From assembly GCA_003140175.1 (NCBI GenBank), contig PLJD01000112.1, forward strand, positions 14,532 through 78,531: 64,000 bases of DNA, read 5' to 3'. A model generated the notes under the pieces. That model did not search any database and was not told the origin of the DNA. It saw only the letters and a list, made by a program, of their open reading frames with translations. The DNA is from Actinomycetota bacterium. Lineage in GTDB: Bacteria; Actinomycetota; Acidimicrobiia; IMCC26256; PALSA-555. The position numbers and the translations under genes are program-made. Of the stretch, positions 9,402 to 18,406 are shown in pieces (positions within the stretch are counted from its first letter, which is position 1; each line of letters opens with the position of its first letter).

Positions 9402-9428
9402 GACTCGCGGTTGATGGAACCGCGAGCC
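9402..9428. repeat. 27-nt palindromic repeat, copy 1
   Basis: Left arm GACTCGCGGTT, loop GATGG, right arm AACCGCGAGCC; one mismatch from a perfect 11-bp stem. It lies between two divergent start regions, so it is not a terminator here. It is the leftmost copy of the window-wide family. Confidence 0.8.
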
Positions 9429-9548
9429 GACGCCCACCGACTCGTGGTCACGGGGTCTCCCGCGCTCACTGGACGATCGATCTACTCTTCAGCGACCCGC
9501 ATCGCGGATGCGGGTTCTCTAGCTCGACAGTGTGGAGGTGGAGGAGCG

Positions 9549-10157
9549 ATGACGGATCAGGCGCTTGAGGCTCCGAGAGTGTCCGACGCGCCGGAAGCAG
9601 TGCCACGACCGACGCAGATCGTGCCGCTGAAGGGCCTGCCCATCGTGGCGGTCCTCGTCGCGTTCCTCATTCTGTCAATCTCTCAGAACTGGATATGGGG
9701 CCTCACCTTCTTCCACGTCGCGGGTGGAGCGGTCTGGACGGTGGTCGACCTCTTCGTGGGCCTGGTTCTCGGACCCATCATCGGCCGGCTTTCGATCGAA
9801 GCGAGAGCCGAGTTCTCGGCACGCTTCATGCCCAAGATGGTCCTCCTCATGCCGACCGTCGTCCTGCTGACCCTCGCCGCCGGCTTCCAACTGGCTATTC
9901 AGCTCGGCAACCTGTCGCCGTCCAGCCCCAATCACACGCTGCTCATCGCGTCGTTCGCCATCGTGGGTGTCATGGCTGCGATCGCGCTCGGTGTTCTCGA
10001 ACCAGCAAACATCGCCGTCCTATTCGAGCTCAGAAAACCGCAACCCAATGGTGAGGTGATCGGCAAGCTGATGCGCCGGTTCGTCTACGCCGCTGGGATT
10101 CTCGGTGCAATGCAGATCGCGACGCTGGTGATCATGACCCGGGTAGCGAGCCAATGA
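9549..10157 (+). CDS. integral membrane protein, unknown function
   Basis: 202-residue membrane protein with about five predicted helices, starting near residues 25-45 (LPIVAVLVAFLILSI), then GGAVWTVVDLFVGLVLG, MPKMVLLMPTVVLLTLAAGF, LLIASFAIVGVMAAIALG and AAGILGAMQIATLVIM. A strong GGAGGTGGAGGAG site precedes the ATG at 9549. Its stop overlaps the start of the next membrane protein by 4 nt, so the two are translationally coupled and probably form one complex. No family is named with confidence. Confidence 0.8.
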   Translation: MTDQALEAPRVSDAPEAVPRPTQIVPLKGLPIVAVLVAFLILSISQNWIWGLTFFHVAGGAVWTVVDLFVGLVLGPIIGRLSIEARAEFSARFMPKMVLLMPTVVLLTLAAGFQLAIQLGNLSPSSPNHTLLIASFAIVGVMAAIALGVLEPANIAVLFELRKPQPNGEVIGKLMRRFVYAAGILGAMQIATLVIMTRVASQ

Positions 10158-10576
10158 CCGCCCAGGCCCCGCCGGCCGAGACGACTCCAGCCTCGCGTGT
10201 CCTTCCCCCGGTCGTGGAGGTCACAGTCGGCGCGATCGCTCTTGCGATCGTTGGGGGCATCTACATGGCCGGGTACTTCCCACGCCGACCTCCGCTCGGC
10301 GTTCCAATCGGCCTGTTGGTGGTGGGCGCGGCCCTCCTCGGGGTCGGATTCGGAATGTTGAGCCGCGTTGAAGACTTCGGCTGGAGGACGTTCCGGCTCG
10401 TTGGAAAGTGGACGCTTGCCGCGTACGTGCTTCAGGCAGGGATGATCGGATATGCGTTCGTCCACAACGGGGCGAGTGGCGCGCCGCTGGTTGTCATCAT
10501 CCTGTTGCTCGTCATCTTCGCGGTCGGAGTACCACTTATCATCAGCTTCACGGTTGGTCGTTACCAAGCTGAGTAG
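10154..10576 (+). CDS. integral membrane protein coupled to the upstream gene
   Basis: 140-residue protein with about four hydrophobic helices (residues 20-40, 48-65, 84-102 and 110-132) and a Pro-rich N-terminal lead. Its ATG overlaps the stop of the preceding gene (ATGA), a classical coupled arrangement. Together they look like a two-subunit membrane complex of unknown role. It ends 3 bp before the stop of the convergent deacylase gene. Confidence 0.8.
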   Translation: MTAQAPPAETTPASRVLPPVVEVTVGAIALAIVGGIYMAGYFPRRPPLGVPIGLLVVGAALLGVGFGMLSRVEDFGWRTFRLVGKWTLAAYVLQAGMIGYAFVHNGASGAPLVVIILLLVIFAVGVPLIISFTVGRYQAE

Positions 10577-10578
10577 CG

Positions 10579-12297
10579 CTACCCGGCGACCGTCACGGTC
10601 TCCGTGTTGCGGCCCGAACGCAGCACCGTGCCGGCGAGCTCGCCGGTCAGTTCTCCGTCGACGACCACGTCGCGGCCGCCGATGAGCACCCTTTCGATAC
10701 CGCGCGCCTCCGCGAACAGCCGTTCCCCACCGGCTGGGAGATCGAAGCGAGCAACGGGCGGCTCGGTGGCGACGCGGGCTGGGTCGAGGACGACGATGTC
10801 GGCACAGCTGCCCGGCGCGAGACGTCCCCGGCCTGTCAACCCGTACAGGCCGGCTGGCACCGCGGTCATGAGCCGAATCGCCGCCTCGATCGACAGGAGC
10901 TTCCGCTCGCGCACAGCTTCGCTGAGTACGACCGTCGGGTAGTTGGCATGACAGAGCAGGTTGAGATGCGCGCCGGCATCAGAGCCTCCGAGCACGACGC
11001 GTTCGTCCTGCCAGATAGCGACCCGGGCTTTCCAGCCCTCGTCGGATCTCCCGAGTGACGGCACCAGCGATGGCAGCACCATTGTCAATGGGAGCTGTTC
11101 AGGGAGGACCACGTCGAGCAGCACGTCGATCGGATCGGCGCCGCGGACGCTCGCGAGCTTCTCGATCGTCCAACCTGCGTACGCGTCGGTTTCGGTGGAC
11201 CGGCCTTCAGCGACCTCGATGAGGTCCCATCGACCGATCGCCTCGATTCCCCGCTCCGCAGCACGCTCGAGTGACCTCCGCAGGCGATCCCGCACCGCGG
11301 GATCTCGGAGCGCGGCCCGCCGGGCGTCGTCGGACAGTGCGCTGACCTCGGCGAACTCGCGCTGGCTGTCGAGCAGATTGTTCGCTCTGATCCGCAGCAG
11401 ATCTGGGATCGTCAACGCCACGACGCGTGCTCCCCGCTCCGAAGCCAGATCGCAGGCCTCGAGCTGCTGTTCATAGATCTCGACCGGCGACATGCTCCCG
11501 AGGAGGTTCCAGTTCAGGGGGCGGTTGGCGGCGAGCGACATGTCCGCCATCAGCTCCATGCGATCACGTGGGATCCGGCCGATCGCGGGGATGAACTCGA
11601 GTGTGGTCCCCTCGTGTTCCCGAGCGACGCCTGCGAGGGCGACCAGCTCCTCGACGGAAGCGGCGTTCGACGGCACCGACGCCCCGTCACCGTCGGTGTG
11701 GGCCGCATCTCGTGAGGACGAGAAGCCGAGGGCACCCGAGTCGAACGCGTCGTGGAGGAGCGCGATCATCCCGGCGAGCTGCTCGTCGGAGGCCTCGTGG
11801 TCGGTGGCGTCGGCGCCCATGGCGGTGCGCCGAAGTGCTGAGTGACCGACGAGAAAGCCCGCGTTGACACCCAGGTGCCCTTCGAACCGGTCGAGCCAGT
11901 CGCCGAAGGATCGCCAGTCCCACGACGCTCCCGCGCGCAGGGTTTCGAGCGGGATCCCCTCGACGACCGCCATCATCCGCATGACGTAGTCAGCGTCCGC
12001 CGAGCTGCCGAGCGGCGCGATCGAGAATCCGCAGTTCCCCCCGATGACCGTCGTCACGCCGTGCAACGGTGATGGTGTGGCGAAGGGGTCCCACGACAGC
12101 TGCGCGTCGTAGTGGGTATGGATGTCGATGAACCCGGGGGCGATCACGAGCCCATCAGCATCGACAGTGCGCGCCGCCCCGTCGTCGGTGTTGCCGATCG
12201 AGACGACCCGGCCGCCGCTGACACCGACGTCGGAGCGCCGCGCCCGTGCGCCCGTGCCGTCGACGACCGTTCCGCCGCGAATGATCAGGTCGAGCAC
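10579..12297 (-). CDS. N-acyl-D-amino-acid deacylase family amidohydrolase
   Basis: 572-residue amidohydrolase of the D-aminoacylase group. Signatures are DLIIRGGTVVDGTG and GFIDIHTHYD (metal His-x-His, near residue 67), GGNCGFSIAP (metal Cys of this group) and GGSDAGAHLNLLCHA (catalytic Asp). Expected reaction: hydrolysis of N-acyl-D-amino acids or related cyclic/acyl amides in the cytoplasm. The GTG at 12297 is chosen because GAGGGGGG lies upstream and the dehydrogenase-like LDLIIRGG motif follows at once. It lies 10 bp after the amidohydrolase-2 gene on the same strand, so they likely form an operon. Confidence 0.88.
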   Translation of the reverse strand: MLDLIIRGGTVVDGTGARARRSDVGVSGGRVVSIGNTDDGAARTVDADGLVIAPGFIDIHTHYDAQLSWDPFATPSPLHGVTTVIGGNCGFSIAPLGSSADADYVMRMMAVVEGIPLETLRAGASWDWRSFGDWLDRFEGHLGVNAGFLVGHSALRRTAMGADATDHEASDEQLAGMIALLHDAFDSGALGFSSSRDAAHTDGDGASVPSNAASVEELVALAGVAREHEGTTLEFIPAIGRIPRDRMELMADMSLAANRPLNWNLLGSMSPVEIYEQQLEACDLASERGARVVALTIPDLLRIRANNLLDSQREFAEVSALSDDARRAALRDPAVRDRLRRSLERAAERGIEAIGRWDLIEVAEGRSTETDAYAGWTIEKLASVRGADPIDVLLDVVLPEQLPLTMVLPSLVPSLGRSDEGWKARVAIWQDERVVLGGSDAGAHLNLLCHANYPTVVLSEAVRERKLLSIEAAIRLMTAVPAGLYGLTGRGRLAPGSCADIVVLDPARVATEPPVARFDLPAGGERLFAEARGIERVLIGGRDVVVDGELTGELAGTVLRSGRNTETVTVAG

Positions 12298-12307
12298 GTA
12301 CCCCCCT

Positions 12308-13744
12308 CTACACCTTGGCGACGAACCGGTTGACGGCCGCTTGGACCACGGTTCCCTCGAAGAACGCCGGGTTCGTTCGGGTGTAGAACCGGACCGGGTT
12401 CGCGAAGACGAAGTCACCGAAGTCGGCTTCGGTGAAGAGGTCATGTTCGACCATCTCCCACGCCTCCTCGAGGACCTTCGCCATGTCGGGAACATCCCAG
12501 TGCGCGATGTCCGAGCCGAACATCGCCTGGAGGCGCACGCCCATCGGATTCACGTGGGTGTTGAACGCCATGGAGTTCAGCGGGTCATCGGCCTCACACC
12601 CGAAGAAGAAGGGAGGCAGGAACAGGTCACGGATGTCCCCGGAACTGGTGATCTCGCAGGCCTTCCATTCGTCGATCGTCCGGGGATCTTCCTTCGGTCG
12701 GCTGGGGCTGCGACCGAGTTGGGTCCCGCGCCACTGCCCGGCGTATTTCGCGAGCAGCTCGCCGAACAGCTCATGGTCGATGTTCGACGGATCGAGGGCA
12801 TCCATGGCGATCAAGTTGCGCTTCTCCCAGTGGCCGATGATGTCGGCGAACAGAGACACCGCCCACGCGGCGCCTCCTTCGAGAAACGCGAAGTTGAGTT
12901 CGGGGAAGCGTCGGGTGACCCCGCCCATGAACAACGACTTGCAGAGCGAGTGCTGGCCCTCCGCGAGTTGCCCGATGTGGTTGTACATGTAGTTCGAGAT
13001 CGACAGGCGGCTGCCCCACCCCATTGCCCCCGAGTGGAAGGCGACCGAGACACCGAGCTCACGACACTTCGCCCACACCGGGTCGTAGTCGTACTCGCTG
13101 TCGATCCCGTACATGTCGAGCCACAGCGCCCACCGCGCGAGATCGGAGTGCTGCTCGGCGACTGCCGCCACCGGCCGTTGCACATATCCTGCGAGCACCA
13201 CGGCCTTAAACCCGAGCTCGTTCACGGCGTGGTGGAGCCCGTCGATTGCCTCGTCAGGGGTGTGCATCGGGATTGCCGCGACCGGCACGAGACGGTCAGC
13301 GAAGGGCGCGAACGCGTCCGCGTTGTACCGGTTCAGCGCCCGGCACGCACCGCGCCGCTCTTGCTCCTCGTCCAGGTGCAGGTAGATGAGCCCGACACTC
13401 GGGTAGATCACCGACACGTCGATGCCGAACTCGTCGAGTCGTTCATACAGCAAACGGGGGAAGAGCGCGGTCGCGAGGTCGCGCGTGTTGCGGGCCGGCG
13501 CGCCCCACCACGGCGGTCGAGCAGCGCGGAGCGTCGCGCGCTCGGCGGTGCTGAGTCTGCCCCACTCCCGGTACGGACCGAACGACCCCGGCAGCAGCCG
13601 GCTCATCTGTGGTGAGTCGGGGTCGACGCCCTCGTCCCGCAGGTAGTCGGCGAGAACCGGGAAATACTCGATGGCGTGCCCGTCGATGTCGATGACCGGG
13701 TGGTCGAGCCCGCCGCGTATGTCTGCCGACGACCGACCGCTCAC
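12308..13744 (-). CDS. amidohydrolase-2 (metal-dependent TIM-barrel hydrolase)
   Basis: 478-residue protein of the amidohydrolase-related family. Visible features are HPVIDIDGHAIEYFP at the N terminus (HxH-type metal site reduced to Asp-Gly-His), VSVAFHSGAMGWG in the middle (metal His), FLEGGAAWAVS, and FGSDIAHWDVPD (catalytic Asp) near residue 420. Members hydrolyse or decarboxylate cyclic and aromatic acids. I chose the GTG at 13744, preceded by GAGGGAG, over an ATG at 13810 that would overlap the divergent gene's start. It appears to be first in an operon with the D-aminoacylase-like gene. Confidence 0.85.
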   Translation of the reverse strand: MSGRSSADIRGGLDHPVIDIDGHAIEYFPVLADYLRDEGVDPDSPQMSRLLPGSFGPYREWGRLSTAERATLRAARPPWWGAPARNTRDLATALFPRLLYERLDEFGIDVSVIYPSVGLIYLHLDEEQERRGACRALNRYNADAFAPFADRLVPVAAIPMHTPDEAIDGLHHAVNELGFKAVVLAGYVQRPVAAVAEQHSDLARWALWLDMYGIDSEYDYDPVWAKCRELGVSVAFHSGAMGWGSRLSISNYMYNHIGQLAEGQHSLCKSLFMGGVTRRFPELNFAFLEGGAAWAVSLFADIIGHWEKRNLIAMDALDPSNIDHELFGELLAKYAGQWRGTQLGRSPSRPKEDPRTIDEWKACEITSSGDIRDLFLPPFFFGCEADDPLNSMAFNTHVNPMGVRLQAMFGSDIAHWDVPDMAKVLEEAWEMVEHDLFTEADFGDFVFANPVRFYTRTNPAFFEGTVVQAAVNRFVAKV

Positions 13745-13796
13745 GCGCACCGCTCCCTCGTCCGCGGCGCTCTGGACGCGCCGGCAAGCCCACGCG

Positions 13797-13812
13797 TAAT
13801 GTAACCGCATTA
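13797..13812. promoter_or_regulatory. divergent promoter with palindrome over the M24 start
   Basis: Inverted repeat TAATG-taaccg-CATTA ends on the first base of the plus-strand ATG. TAATGT inside it matches a -10 hexamer 9 nt before the M24 start, implying a very short leader. A protein bound here could control both directions. Confidence 0.45.
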
Positions 13813-15011
13813 TGGTCGAGCGGACAAGGGAACTTGACCTGGCCCGCATGCGCCGCGATCGCCACGCCCGTTTGCAGCGTGAGATGCGCGAGCGCGGGGT
13901 GGACGCGCTCCTGCTGCTCACGAGCGGCAATGTGATGTACGCGACCGGCGCGCGCCACGTGATGGCCGATAACGGCCGCACGTACCAGTTGCGCAACATC
14001 GCGCTGGTCTTATCCGGTGCGCCCGCGCCCCACCTCTTCACACCGCTTCCCGAGGGCGCGCCCGTCGAGTTGCCAGCGGACCATCTGCACCCCGCGCTCT
14101 GGCCTGAGACCGACGAAGGCGTCGAAGACATGGCACGGCGGCTCAAGGACGTACTCGGCGGGTTCGACGTTCGATCACTCGCCGTCGATGACTTCACCGC
14201 ACCGATGTACTTCGGCCTTCCGTCGCTCCTGGCACCGGTCGAGCTCGTCGAGGCCGGCACGCTCCTCACCCACGCCCGCCTGCACAAGACGACCGACGAG
14301 CTGGAGTGCATGCGTCGCTCGTGGGAGATCAACGAGGCCGCCACGTCTGCGGCAGAGCAGATTCTGCGCCCGGGGGTGCGGCTCACCGATCTGAGCGGCG
14401 CGTTCTTCCGGCGGCTCTTCGAGCTCGGTGCGACCAGCAACTTCCTCGACCCGGTGTTTCAGGCGATGCCCGACCGGATCGCCGACGGGCCGTGGAGCAC
14501 GAACGGCGATGTTCCCTTCAACCTTGTCACCACCGACCACATCATCAGCGACCGCGAGGTGATCTGGACCGATACGGTCACGAGCTACGAGGGCTACGCG
14601 TCCGACGTCGGGCGCACCTGGGTCGCCGGCCGCCCGTCCACCACGGTGCGCCGCCTGTATGAGACCTGGCAGGAGATCACCGATGCCGTGATCGCCGAGA
14701 TCAAGCCCGGCGTGAGCGGCGACGTGCTCACGCGGGTCGCTACGGAGCGAAACGGCGGGAAGAAGCCATGGCTCGACCACTTCTTCCTGGCGCACGGGCT
14801 CGGTCTCGAGGGTGGCGAGCCACAGCAGATCGGCTCGGACCGCGGCCAGGAGTACGACGAGCAGTTCATCTTCGAGCCGGGGATGGCGATCGTGGTGGAG
14901 CCCGTGACCTGGAAGGAGGGCCACGCCGGCTGGCGCTGCGAGGAGCTCGTCTTCGTGACCGATGATGGCTGCGAGCTGGTGAGCCACTATCCGAACGAGC
15001 CGTTCCAATGA
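13812..15011 (+). CDS. M24-family metallopeptidase/creatinase-like protein, intact metal site
   Basis: 399-residue pita-bread-fold protein (Xaa-Pro aminopeptidase/creatinase group). The N-terminal creatinase domain contains LLLLTSGNVMYATGARH. The catalytic domain keeps all five expected dimetal ligands: Asp254 in WTDTV, Asp265 in YASDVGRTW, His328 in LAHGLGL, Glu363 in VVEPV and Glu377 in CEELVFV. It should hydrolyse a peptide, amide or C-N bond; the substrate is unknown. It overlaps the next M24 gene by 4 nt (ATGA). It sits in a catabolic cluster with amidohydrolases, ALDH and SDRs. Confidence 0.88.
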   Translation: MVERTRELDLARMRRDRHARLQREMRERGVDALLLLTSGNVMYATGARHVMADNGRTYQLRNIALVLSGAPAPHLFTPLPEGAPVELPADHLHPALWPETDEGVEDMARRLKDVLGGFDVRSLAVDDFTAPMYFGLPSLLAPVELVEAGTLLTHARLHKTTDELECMRRSWEINEAATSAAEQILRPGVRLTDLSGAFFRRLFELGATSNFLDPVFQAMPDRIADGPWSTNGDVPFNLVTTDHIISDREVIWTDTVTSYEGYASDVGRTWVAGRPSTTVRRLYETWQEITDAVIAEIKPGVSGDVLTRVATERNGGKKPWLDHFFLAHGLGLEGGEPQQIGSDRGQEYDEQFIFEPGMAIVVEPVTWKEGHAGWRCEELVFVTDDGCELVSHYPNEPFQ

Positions 15012-16210
15012 GCGCCCTCGCACAGCGCGGCACCATGGTGCTCGAGGATGGCGCGGGCCTCGACTTCGGCGCGTTGCGAACCGCTCGTCGAGACCGGGTG
15101 TTCGACGCGATGGGTGAGTACGGCATCGACGTGCTCATGTTGAGTCGCGGCGGGAACGCCCGCTACGTGGTCGGTCACCGGCCGATCTGGCGGTCGGTCG
15201 TCACTCCGTGGGCACCGATGTGCACGGTCGTGCGCTCGACGCGTCAGATCCACCTGATGGCGGCGACCTGGGACGACGGGATCCCGACAGACATTTCGCA
15301 CGAGAACCTCTCCCAGCTCATGTGGAACCCGCGCAAGATCTTCGGGTCGATCAGCAAGATCCCCGGGCTCGCTGACGCGGAATGCATCGGCGTCGACGGG
15401 ATGTCGCCATCAATGCCCGCCGCGCTGGAGATGTTCGCCCCCAAAGGTCGTCTCGTCGACGCGGAACGTTTCATGCGCGGGCTGCGCGCGGTCAAGCTGG
15501 CGGCAGAGATCGACTGCATCCGCATGGCGATCTCGATGACCGAAGGTGCGCTCGCAGCGATACGGAACGACCTGCGCCCGGGTGTCACCGAGTGGGAGGT
15601 GAAAGGGTGCTTCCACGAGGAGATGTGCCGCTTCGGAGTCAACCACCCGGCGATGGAAGGCACGTTCTGCGCGACGCCACGGGGCGAGGACCGCCGATCC
15701 GAGGGGTCGCCGCCGGTGCGACTGCTCCCGGACGGGCGGACGCTCAGGGCCCGGGATCTCGTCGCGGTCGCCGCGTCCGTTCCCTATGCCGGCTACGAGG
15801 GTGCCGTCGCCCGCACCTGGCCGTGCACGGGGCCGACCGGCAGATCTTCCGACGCACAGCATGCGCTCTACGCCCGCTGGAAGGCAGCCCACGACGCGGT
15901 CGTCGAGCGGTGCCGCCCCGGGGTCGCGCTGGTGGAGCTCCAGCGGGCCTGGACCACGACGGGCGAGCCCCTTCCCCCCGTCCCGCTCGCCCACGGCGTC
16001 GGGCTCGGCGTGGAGCCTCCGGTCGTCGGTGGGGCTGGCGCCATCGCACCCTCCGATGAGGAGCTGCGGGTCGGGATGGTCCTCGGCGTGCAGGGCTACG
16101 TGTGGGAGAACGGCGTCGGTGGATACCTCGGAGCGGAGACAGTTCTCGTCACGGACGACGCGGCTCAACGGCTCACCCGTCTTTCACACGACCCGCTGTC
16201 CGCACGCTGA
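15008..16210 (+). CDS. M24-family paralogue with degenerate metal site (pseudoenzyme candidate)
   Basis: 400-residue protein with the M24 fold, translationally coupled to the upstream paralogue. The N-terminal domain is recognisable (LMLSRGGNARYVVGHRP). Aligned with its neighbour, both metal Asp residues are Ala (about residues 255 and 266, in VAVAASVPYAGYEGAVARTW) and the first Glu is Gln (GVQGYVW), while the His (LAHGVGLG) and last Glu (GAETVLVT) remain. It is unlikely to be a metalloenzyme by itself; a regulatory or heterodimer role with the intact partner is inferred. Its 3' end overlaps the convergent TetR gene by 38 bp. Confidence 0.85.
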   Translation: MSALAQRGTMVLEDGAGLDFGALRTARRDRVFDAMGEYGIDVLMLSRGGNARYVVGHRPIWRSVVTPWAPMCTVVRSTRQIHLMAATWDDGIPTDISHENLSQLMWNPRKIFGSISKIPGLADAECIGVDGMSPSMPAALEMFAPKGRLVDAERFMRGLRAVKLAAEIDCIRMAISMTEGALAAIRNDLRPGVTEWEVKGCFHEEMCRFGVNHPAMEGTFCATPRGEDRRSEGSPPVRLLPDGRTLRARDLVAVAASVPYAGYEGAVARTWPCTGPTGRSSDAQHALYARWKAAHDAVVERCRPGVALVELQRAWTTTGEPLPPVPLAHGVGLGVEPPVVGGAGAIAPSDEELRVGMVLGVQGYVWENGVGGYLGAETVLVTDDAAQRLTRLSHDPLSAR

Positions 16211-16832
16211 CCGGGCTCGTGATCGCGCCGAGGAACATGTCGACGAGGTTTTCGACGAACTCCTCGTCGGGGAGCGCGTCGGGTCGGGACCGCGACCGGC
16301 TCTCGAGGAGTCGCGCCCGGTCGGCCGCCGCTCGTCCGAGGAAGGCCGTCGCGATCGCGGTGCGCTCATTCCAGATGTCGGGCGGGACCGGCGGGCAGCG
16401 GTCCCGCAGCAGGGTCAGCGCCTCGTGACCAGCCGTCTCGCGCAGCAGCCGCTGGATCGAGGGTGGTGCCCGGTCGAGGTAGCTCGTCAGCTCGGATCCG
16501 ATCTGCAGATACGCCCGCTCGCGCCACCCCAGCTGCGCGAATTCGGTCACCGGCCGGACGAGAGCCGCCGCTGCCGAGCGCGCGCCGTCGCGAGTCTCGG
16601 CGAAGGCCAGGAGCTCCATCCGGCGCTCCCGGATGACCGGGACGTGGCGCTCCAGGATGGCTTGCAACACCGCTTCGCGGCTTCCGAAGTGGTAGTGGAC
16701 CGCCGACGTGTTGCGTTGCCCCGCCGCGCGCACGATCTCGGCGAGCGAAACGTTGTTCACGCCGCGCTCCGCAAACAGCTTGGCAGCAGCGTCGAGCAGC
16801 TTCTCCCGGGTACTGGCAGTGTCCGACTCCAT
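16173..16832 (-). CDS. TetR-family transcriptional regulator
   Basis: 219-residue regulator. Its N-terminal TetR helix-turn-helix is clear: STREKLLDAAAKLFAERGVNNVSLAEIVRAAG, then SAVHYHFGSREAVLQAIL. The C-terminal ligand domain is helical and includes a TetR_C-like WRERAYLQIGSEL segment. Start at the ATG at 16832, giving a normal length. It lies 29 bp from the divergent aldehyde dehydrogenase gene, so it most likely controls that gene and itself from one shared promoter, and possibly the wider catabolic block. The inducer is unknown. Confidence 0.9.
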   Translation of the reverse strand: MESDTASTREKLLDAAAKLFAERGVNNVSLAEIVRAAGQRNTSAVHYHFGSREAVLQAILERHVPVIRERRMELLAFAETRDGARSAAAALVRPVTEFAQLGWRERAYLQIGSELTSYLDRAPPSIQRLLRETAGHEALTLLRDRCPPVPPDIWNERTAIATAFLGRAAADRARLLESRSRSRPDALPDEEFVENLVDMFLGAITSPVSVRTAGRVKDG

Positions 16833-16861
16833 CGGCGCATCACGGTACAGGGAGAGCAGGG

Positions 16862-18340
16862 GTGAGCATCGACGCAACATCCGCGGCCAGGCTCGTCTCG
16901 GGACTCGCGGAGCGAGGACACCTCGTCGGAGCTGATCGCATCGGCCGAGGATCGGGCAGGGTCTACGAGCATCACAACCCGGCGACCGGCGTGGTGCAGG
17001 CCGAGGTCCCCGTAGCGAGTCGCGATGACATCGACCACGCGGTCCGCGTGGCCCGCGATGCGCTCCCCGGTTGGCGGGCCACGCCAATCGAAGAGCGTGC
17101 CGCGATCATGTACCGACTCGCCGGCCTCCTCGAGGCACACGCGGACGAGGCGGCCGCGATCAACGCGCTCGACAATGGGACGCCGGTGAGCACCCTCAAC
17201 TCGGGCACCTACACCGCGGCGTGGACGCGCTACTACGCCGGGTGGATCGACAAGCTCGAGGGCGACGTGATTCCCGCGTACGGGCCGCCCGGGCTGGACG
17301 TCGTGCTGCCGGAGCCCTATGGGGTCGTCGGTGCCATCGTCCCGTGGAACGGGCCGATGATGGGCATGGGTCAGAAGGCCGTGCCGGCGCTCGCGGCTGG
17401 GAACGCCGTCGTGGCCAAGCCGCCCGAGATCGCGCCGTTCGGCGCGCTGCGATTCGGAGAGTTAGCGCTTGAGGCCGGGCTGCCGCCCGGCGTGCTGAAC
17501 GTGCTACCCGGAGGGGCCGAGGCGGGCGAAGCGCTCGTGCGGAGCCCCGGCGTCGACAAGGTGAGCTTCACCGGGGGGAGGATCACGGCGCAACGAGTGA
17601 TGGTCGCGGCATCGGAGACGGTGAAGCCGCTCGCGCTCGAGCTGGGGGGCAAGTCGGCGAACATCATCTTCTCTGACGCCGATCTCGACGTCGCGGTCCC
17701 GGTCGCGGGGATGCTGGGCGTGGTCTTGCTCAGTGGTCAGGGCTGCGCGCTACCAACCCGGTGCTACGTGCACGAAACGGTGTACGACGACGTCATCGAT
17801 CGCCTTATCACGCAGCTCGGCTCGGTGAAGGTCGGTGATCCCCTCGACCCTCACGTGATGATGGGCCCCGTCGTCAGCGCCGTGGCATGCCGCCGCATCC
17901 TCGGCGTGATCGAACAGGCCAACGCCGAGAAGGCGGGTGCGCTCCTGAGCGGCGGTGAACGGCTCGGCGGTGCTCTCGAGTCTGGGTACTTCATCGCCCC
18001 GACGGTCTTCGGCGATGTACGCCACGACAGCTCGCTGGCACGTGAGGAGATCTTCGGCCCGGTTCTCTCGGTGCTGCGATTCCGCGACGAGGACGAGGTG
18101 ATCAAGAAAGCCAACGACAGCCCGTACGGGCTGTCGGCGTACGTGCACACCCGCGATCTCGGTCGTGCGCAGCGGGTAGCCCGGGCACTCGAGGTCGGGA
18201 CGGTGATCGTCAACGCGTTTCCCGCCATGTCGCCGAACGCACCATTCGGTGGGTACAAGCAGAGCGGTTTCGGCCGCGAGGGTGGCCGGGCCGGGATCGA
18301 AGAGTTCGTGCGGCGCAAGAACGTGTTCCTCGGAACCTGA
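16862..18340 (+). CDS. NAD(P)-dependent aldehyde dehydrogenase
   Basis: 492-residue ALDH superfamily enzyme oxidising an aldehyde to a carboxylate. Visible motifs are VVGAIVPWNGPM (nucleotide and oxyanion region), LELGGKSANIIFSDAD (general-base Glu), GQGCALPTR (catalytic Cys near residue 296), EEIFGPVLSVLRF and NAPFGGYKQSGFGREGG. The GTG at 16862 follows GGGAGAGCAGG. Length is normal. Context (divergent TetR, SDRs, amidohydrolases) suggests a catabolic alcohol-aldehyde-acid pathway; the substrate is unknown. Confidence 0.93.
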   Translation: MSIDATSAARLVSGLAERGHLVGADRIGRGSGRVYEHHNPATGVVQAEVPVASRDDIDHAVRVARDALPGWRATPIEERAAIMYRLAGLLEAHADEAAAINALDNGTPVSTLNSGTYTAAWTRYYAGWIDKLEGDVIPAYGPPGLDVVLPEPYGVVGAIVPWNGPMMGMGQKAVPALAAGNAVVAKPPEIAPFGALRFGELALEAGLPPGVLNVLPGGAEAGEALVRSPGVDKVSFTGGRITAQRVMVAASETVKPLALELGGKSANIIFSDADLDVAVPVAGMLGVVLLSGQGCALPTRCYVHETVYDDVIDRLITQLGSVKVGDPLDPHVMMGPVVSAVACRRILGVIEQANAEKAGALLSGGERLGGALESGYFIAPTVFGDVRHDSSLAREEIFGPVLSVLRFRDEDEVIKKANDSPYGLSAYVHTRDLGRAQRVARALEVGTVIVNAFPAMSPNAPFGGYKQSGFGREGGRAGIEEFVRRKNVFLGT

Positions 18341-18406
18341 ACGGAACGCCTCGCGGTGGTTGTCGCGGGTGACTGGGCGGGCCTGGCCGGTTTCGGGCCC
18401 TGGGCG

